37,992 bases of DNA from Labilithrix sp. (GTDB taxonomy: Bacteria > Myxococcota_A > Polyangia > Polyangiales > Polyangiaceae). Each line of letters opens with the position of its first letter. Position 1 is the first letter of the stretch. A program made the position numbers and the translations under genes. The DNA is taken from assembly GCA_019637175.1 (NCBI GenBank), contig JAHBWD010000074.1:1-37992 (forward strand), read 5' to 3'. Positions 34,476 through 37,992 of this stretch are shown here, in pieces. The notes below the pieces were generated by a model, which was not told where the DNA came from, searched no databases, and saw only the letters and a program-made list of their open reading frames with translations.

Positions 34476-35179
34476 AGCGCGGCGACAGCGTCACGCTCGT
34501 CGCGCGTAGGCGCGACCGGCTCGAGCGCATCGCCGGCGAAGCGAGCGACCGCGCCCACGTCATCGAAGCGGATCTCGCGAATCCCGAGGCGGCGTGCGCC
34601 TGGGTCGAGGCGGCAGAAGAGGCGATGGGGCCGATCGACGTCCTCGTGAACAACGCCGGCGTGCAGATCGTCGAGAGCGCGACCGAGACGAAGTGGGAAG
34701 CCGCCGAGAAGCTCCTCGTGCTCGATCTCCACACGCCGCTCAGGCTCACGCAGATCGTGCTCCGCAAGATGATCCCGCGGCGCTCGGGGACGATCGTCGA
34801 CATCGCGTCGATGGCCGCGATCGGCCCGACGCCCGGCATGTTCTTCTACAACGCCGCGAAGGCGGGCCTGGCCGCGGCCTCCGAGGGCCTCCGCGCGGAG
34901 ATGAAGCCGCACGGCATCCACGTCGTGACGGTCTACCCCGGCCCGGTGACGAGCGACATGGAAGCGGCGGCCCGCACGGCCTACGAGGTGACGGCGGCGG
35001 CGCGCCACGCACCGATCGGATCGCCCGACGTCCTCGCGCGCCTCGTCGCCGACGCGGTCGCGAACAAGCGCGCGCGCGTCATCTACCCGCGCTTCTACGC
35101 GCTCTCACGCCACTTCCCCAACCTCACGCGTTGGGCGATCGACACGCTGACACCGCGCCTGAAGGCGCTCGGCCCCTGA
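34412..35179 (+). CDS. Short-chain dehydrogenase/reductase
   Basis: A classical SDR of 255 residues: TGASSGIGEALA (NAD(P) loop, residues 6-17), basic residues after strand 2 (LVARRRDRLER, favouring NADP), EADLANPEA, VLVNNAGVQI (NNAG), IVDIASMAAIGPTPGMFFYNAAKAG (Ser, then Tyr-x3-Lys) and VTVYPGPVTSDM. The substrate is unknown. ATG 34412 is fixed because the cofactor loop starts at the sixth codon; it lies 64 nt inside the Bax1 gene. Its stop is 1 nt from the convergent B12-protein stop. Confidence 0.92.
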   Translation: MHVVVTGASSGIGEALAREWLKRGDSVTLVARRRDRLERIAGEASDRAHVIEADLANPEAACAWVEAAEEAMGPIDVLVNNAGVQIVESATETKWEAAEKLLVLDLHTPLRLTQIVLRKMIPRRSGTIVDIASMAAIGPTPGMFFYNAAKAGLAAASEGLRAEMKPHGIHVVTVYPGPVTSDMEAAARTAYEVTAAARHAPIGSPDVLARLVADAVANKRARVIYPRFYALSRHFPNLTRWAIDTLTPRLKALGP

Positions 35180-35180
35180 C

Positions 35181-35600
35181 TCACGCGCGCGGGCGCACGT
35201 TCTCCTTCACCCAGCCGATGATCGACTCGAGCGTCGTTCCGGGCGTGAACACGCCCTTCACGCCCGCGTCGCGGAGGCGCTCGAGATCGCCCTCGGGGAT
35301 GATGCCGCCGCCGAAGATCACGACGTCGGAGACGCCCTTCGCCTTGAGCGCGTCGATGACCGCGGGGAAGAGCGTGTTGTGCGCGCCGCTCATGATCGAG
35401 AGGCCGACGCCGTCGACGTCTTCTTGCACGACGGCGTTCGCGATCATCTCCGGCGTCTGGTGGAGGCCGGTGTAGATGACCTCGAAGCCGGCGTCGCGGA
35501 GCGCGCGGGCGACGACCTTCGCGCCGCGATCGTGGCCGTCGAGCCCGGGCTTGGCGACGAGGATGCGGACTTTGCGGCTGCTTTGGGCCTCTTGCGACAT
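35181..35600 (-). CDS. Stand-alone B12-binding subunit of an acyl-CoA mutase
   Basis: A 139-residue product equal to the C-terminal domain of methylmalonyl-CoA mutase: ILVAKPGLDGHDRGAKVVARALRDAGFEVIYTG with the cobalt-ligating His in DGHDRG, VGLSIMSGAH and VVIFGGGIIPEGDLERL, the parts that hold the nucleotide tail of adenosylcobalamin. Separate small subunits exist in some methylmalonyl-CoA and isobutyryl-type mutases. The catalytic large subunit is not in the window, so the substrate cannot be fixed. Confidence 0.92.
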   Translation of the reverse strand: MSQEAQSSRKVRILVAKPGLDGHDRGAKVVARALRDAGFEVIYTGLHQTPEMIANAVVQEDVDGVGLSIMSGAHNTLFPAVIDALKAKGVSDVVIFGGGIIPEGDLERLRDAGVKGVFTPGTTLESIIGWVKENVRPRA

Positions 35601-35634
35601 CGAGGCGGGGTTATCGTCCCGGCCGGGCCGCGTG

Positions 35635-36681
35635 TCAAATCGAGGCTGACTCGAGCCACTCGGGGTGCCGGGTCGTTCCGTCGTGGTCGGTCGTCGTCTT
35701 GAAGCGCTCGTACCGCCCCGACCCGGCGAACGGCTGCGTCCGCTCGAGCAGCGCGGCGACGGCCTGCTTGTCGAGGGGCGAGAAGGTGAGCGCCGCGGCG
35801 ATCGCCTGATCGAGCGTGCCCATGCCGTCGACCCCCGTGATGACCGTCGAGGTCGGGAGGTTCATTGCATAATGCAAACACTCGAGCGCCGTCACCGCTT
35901 TGCTCTCGAGGATCTTCCCGCCGCCGAGCGACTTCATCCCGAGGACGCCGATGCCCTTCTGCACGAGGACGGGCAAGACGGTCTTCTCGAAGCTCTTGAA
36001 GTGCGCGTCCATCACGTTGAGCGGCATCTGCACCGCGTCGAAGGCGACGTCGTGCGCGTCGGCGACGGCGAGCATCTCGAGGAAGTAGGCCGGGTCTTTG
36101 TGCCCCGTGAACCCGATGAATCGGACCTTGCCCGCGGCGCGCGCGTCGAGCAGCGCCTCGACGCAGCCGCCGGCGGCGAAGCACCTCGCGGGATCGTCGG
36201 GGCGGATGATCTCGTGGATCTGCACGAGATCGATCACGTCGGTTTGGAGGCGCGCGAGCGACTGCTCGAGCTGATCCATCGCCGCCTTGCGCGTGCGGCC
36301 GTCGATCTTGGTCATCAGGAACGCGCGCTTCCGGTAGCCGTCGCGCAGGGCCTTGCCCATGCGCTCTTCGCTCCGTCCGTCGTGGTAGTCCCAGCAGTTG
36401 TCCATGAACGTGACGCCGCGATCGATGGCGCTCCGCACGAGGCGCACGCTCTCGACCTCGTCGGCGACGCCGCCGACGTGAAAGCCGCCGAGCCCGACGA
36501 TCGACACGTTCACGCCGGTTCGCCCGAGCGGCCTTCGAGGCATCGTCGCCGCGGCGACCGGGCCGGGCGGCACCGTGATCATTCCTTCGCGCGGCGGCTC
36601 CGATCTCTTCCGGCACGCCGCGAGCGCGAGCGTGACCGACGTGGCGCGGAGGAAGGTCCTGCGGGGGATGCTGCGGCTCAT
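35635..36681 (-). CDS. Tat-exported aldo/keto reductase
   Basis: A 348-residue product. The N-terminus SIPRRTFLRATSVTLALAAC has the twin-arginine motif and a lipobox-like Cys, so it is probably exported folded and perhaps lipidated. The AKR barrel has the catalytic set: Asp and Tyr in FMDNCWDYHDGRSEE, Lys in LMTKIDGR and His in LVQIHEI. LGRTGVNVSIVGLGG, VRFIGFTGH and MKSLGGGK are typical. A periplasmic AKR is less common than cytoplasmic ones. It lies 34 nt upstream of the B12-binding gene in the same direction. Confidence 0.9.
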   Translation of the reverse strand: MSRSIPRRTFLRATSVTLALAACRKRSEPPREGMITVPPGPVAAATMPRRPLGRTGVNVSIVGLGGFHVGGVADEVESVRLVRSAIDRGVTFMDNCWDYHDGRSEERMGKALRDGYRKRAFLMTKIDGRTRKAAMDQLEQSLARLQTDVIDLVQIHEIIRPDDPARCFAAGGCVEALLDARAAGKVRFIGFTGHKDPAYFLEMLAVADAHDVAFDAVQMPLNVMDAHFKSFEKTVLPVLVQKGIGVLGMKSLGGGKILESKAVTALECLHYAMNLPTSTVITGVDGMGTLDQAIAAALTFSPLDKQAVAALLERTQPFAGSGRYERFKTTTDHDGTTRHPEWLESASI

Positions 36682-36739
36682 GCGCGACCGAGGTGCACCC
36701 GGCGTGCCGCCGAACGGGCAGGCCGTTCCGATCGACGCG

Positions 36740-37992
36740 CTACTTCGCGGCGGGGCGTTTCGTGACTCGCGCGCGCGGCGACGCCGTGCGCGGGGCGCCC
36801 TTGACGTCGGCGATCGAGCCGGAGCATCGCGGATCGACGGGCCTCTCTTCCGCGCTCACGCTCTCGCGCTCGAACCAGCACGGCTCCGTGAAGAGCGCGA
36901 GGGGCCCGCGGCGATCTTCGGAGAGCTGCGTGATGATCCTGCGATCGCGCTGAGGATCGAGCAGGCGCGCGGCGATCTTCGGGTTCGTGACGGTGCGATC
37001 TTCGGCGTGCTCGTTCTCGATCCAAACGAGGTGCATGCCCCAGTCGAGGTGCGCGCGAGCTCCGCCGTCGAAGGAGAACGAGAGATCGGCGAGGACGCCG
37101 AGGCGCGTCCATCCGTTGACGCACACGAGCCGGCGGTTCGACGTCATCACGGGGAACATCGGCGGCTTCCACGACTCGCCCTGGTTCGTGGCGAGGTTGC
37201 CGACCGACGCGAAGATGGGCACGTTGCGGCGATCCTTGGTCCCGTGCACGACCACCGGCGAGGCGATGTGAGGATGGTGAATGACGACGGCGTCGAAGCC
37301 AGCCTCGGCGGCGTGGCCCGCTTGATCCATCACCATGCTCGTCTGCGGCACGTACTCGACGCCGCCGTGCAGGATGGCGATCGTCGCGTCGCACTGCGGG
37401 CGCGCCTTCGCGAGGGCACGATCGATCCGTTGCTTGCCGGCGCCGCTCAGCGGCGCGACCGCGAGGCGACGGCTTCGCGCGCAGGCGCCTTCGGTGTTCG
37501 AGATCGTGGTCCACGCAATCGCGCAGACGCGCTTGCCGTTCTCTTCGGCGACGACGCGCGGCGTCCACGGATCGGCGTCGTCGGCGCCGAGCGCGAGCAG
37601 GCCGCTCGCGTTCGCGGCCTCGAGCGTCGCCGTGATCCCCGCTTCGCCGAGATCGCACGCGTGGTTGTTCGCGATCGTCACGCCCTTGAGGCCCGCCTTG
37701 GGGAGCTCTTCGAGCCAGCCGCGCGGCGCGGCGTAGATCAAGCGGAAGGCCTTCGGGTCGACGTCGCCGGTCGCGGCCTCGTAGTTGGCGATGACCGCGT
37801 CGGCCTTCGCGAAGAGAGGCCCGAGGGGCTCGAGCGCGCCGCGGATCGACGCCGGCGTGATGAGGCTCGGACGATGCGGGAGCAGATCGCCGCCGACGAT
37901 CACGCGGAGCGGCCGCGCGGGAGGAGGCGGCGCGAGGGCCGGCGCTCCGTCGGTGTTCGCGACCTCTGCACGCTTGGCCTCGGCGGGCGCGC
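36740..37992 (-). CDS. CapA family (PGA_cap) protein, 5' end cut by the window
   Basis: The frame is open from the window edge. The first visible residues are Ala/Pro-rich (linker after a presumed signal), then VIVGGDLLPHRPSL, ANYEAATGD, VTIANNHACDLGEAGITATLE, ATIAILHGGVEYV and FDAVVIHHPHIASPVV. These are the metal-dependent phosphoesterase-like motifs of the CapA/PGA_cap family (PF09587), related to calcineurin-type enzymes and linked to poly-gamma-glutamate capsule. An Arg/Lys-rich tail ends the protein. The first in-frame GTG (37903) lies just before the conserved domain and is probably not the true start. It precedes the aldo/keto reductase by 58 nt. Confidence 0.85.
   Translation of the reverse strand, partial: APAEAKRAEVANTDGAPALAPPPPARPLRVIVGGDLLPHRPSLITPASIRGALEPLGPLFAKADAVIANYEAATGDVDPKAFRLIYAAPRGWLEELPKAGLKGVTIANNHACDLGEAGITATLEAANASGLLALGADDADPWTPRVVAEENGKRVCAIAWTTISNTEGACARSRRLAVAPLSGAGKQRIDRALAKARPQCDATIAILHGGVEYVPQTSMVMDQAGHAAEAGFDAVVIHHPHIASPVVVHGTKDRRNVPIFASVGNLATNQGESWKPPMFPVMTSNRRLVCVNGWTRLGVLADLSFSFDGGARAHLDWGMHLVWIENEHAEDRTVTNPKIAARLLDPQRDRRIITQLSEDRRGPLALFTEPCWFERESVSAEERPVDPRCSGSIADVKGAPRTASPRARVTKRPAAK

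Overview
This 38 kb window is high-GC chromosomal DNA with strong G/C preference at third codon positions. The gene content points to a myxobacterium-like member of the former Deltaproteobacteria (Polyangia/Myxococcota): a membrane-anchored Ser/Thr kinase fused to a SUMF1-like domain, many short lipoproteins, a DUF2330-like surface protein with a Ser/Asp-rich stalk, an ECF-like sigma factor and an XPB-Bax1 pair. The assignment is inferred from content; no rRNA or other taxonomic marker is present.

Positions 1-17839, minus strand, hold the division and cell wall (dcw) cluster. It reads mraZ-rsmH-ftsL-ftsI-murE-murF-mraY-murD-ftsW-murG-murC-ftsQ, then ftsA and the first 28 codons of ftsZ. From mraZ to ftsQ every junction is a 1- or 4-nt stop/start overlap, except a 3-nt gap between murE and murF, so this is one coupled operon. 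Its promoter (17929-17957) and a four-repeat MraZ operator (17881-17917) can be read directly. murB and ddl, often found between murC and ftsQ, are absent. A membrane protein gene on the opposite strand (2434-3672) separates ftsQ from ftsA, so ftsA and ftsZ need their own promoter(s). About 950 bp lies between ftsA and ftsZ. It contains a diverged copy of the ftsA promoter and start-codon region, a possible leader ORF coupled to ftsZ, and a frameshifted remnant of a small exported-protein gene.

Positions 18090-20273 carry the kinase-SUMF1 gene, divergent from mraZ. Positions 20323-23188 carry an acyl-CoA dehydrogenase, a trypsin-like lipoprotein and a Cys-rich lipoprotein; the last two flank a pair of palindromes 21 bp apart. 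Positions 23261-24569 form a compact three-gene unit: a 61-residue membrane peptide with three Cys-Cys heptads, a sigma-like factor with a short region 4, and a six-helix membrane protein with a Cys/Met-rich predicted periplasmic loop. I read it as a candidate metal- or thiol-responsive signalling system and the best candidate here for something undescribed.

Positions 24589-31774 hold a methyltransferase with a regulatory domain, two lipoproteins (one a penicillin-binding/beta-lactamase-fold serine hydrolase), a DUF523 protein, a ferritin-like protein and a large surface protein. Positions 31835-35179 hold an XPB-type helicase overlapping a Bax1 (DUF790) nuclease, an archaeal-type DNA repair pair, followed by an overlapping short-chain dehydrogenase. 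Positions 35181-37992, minus strand, hold a stand-alone B12-binding mutase subunit, a Tat-exported aldo/keto reductase and a CapA-family protein cut by the window end. I saw no tRNA, rRNA, insertion sequence or CRISPR array.
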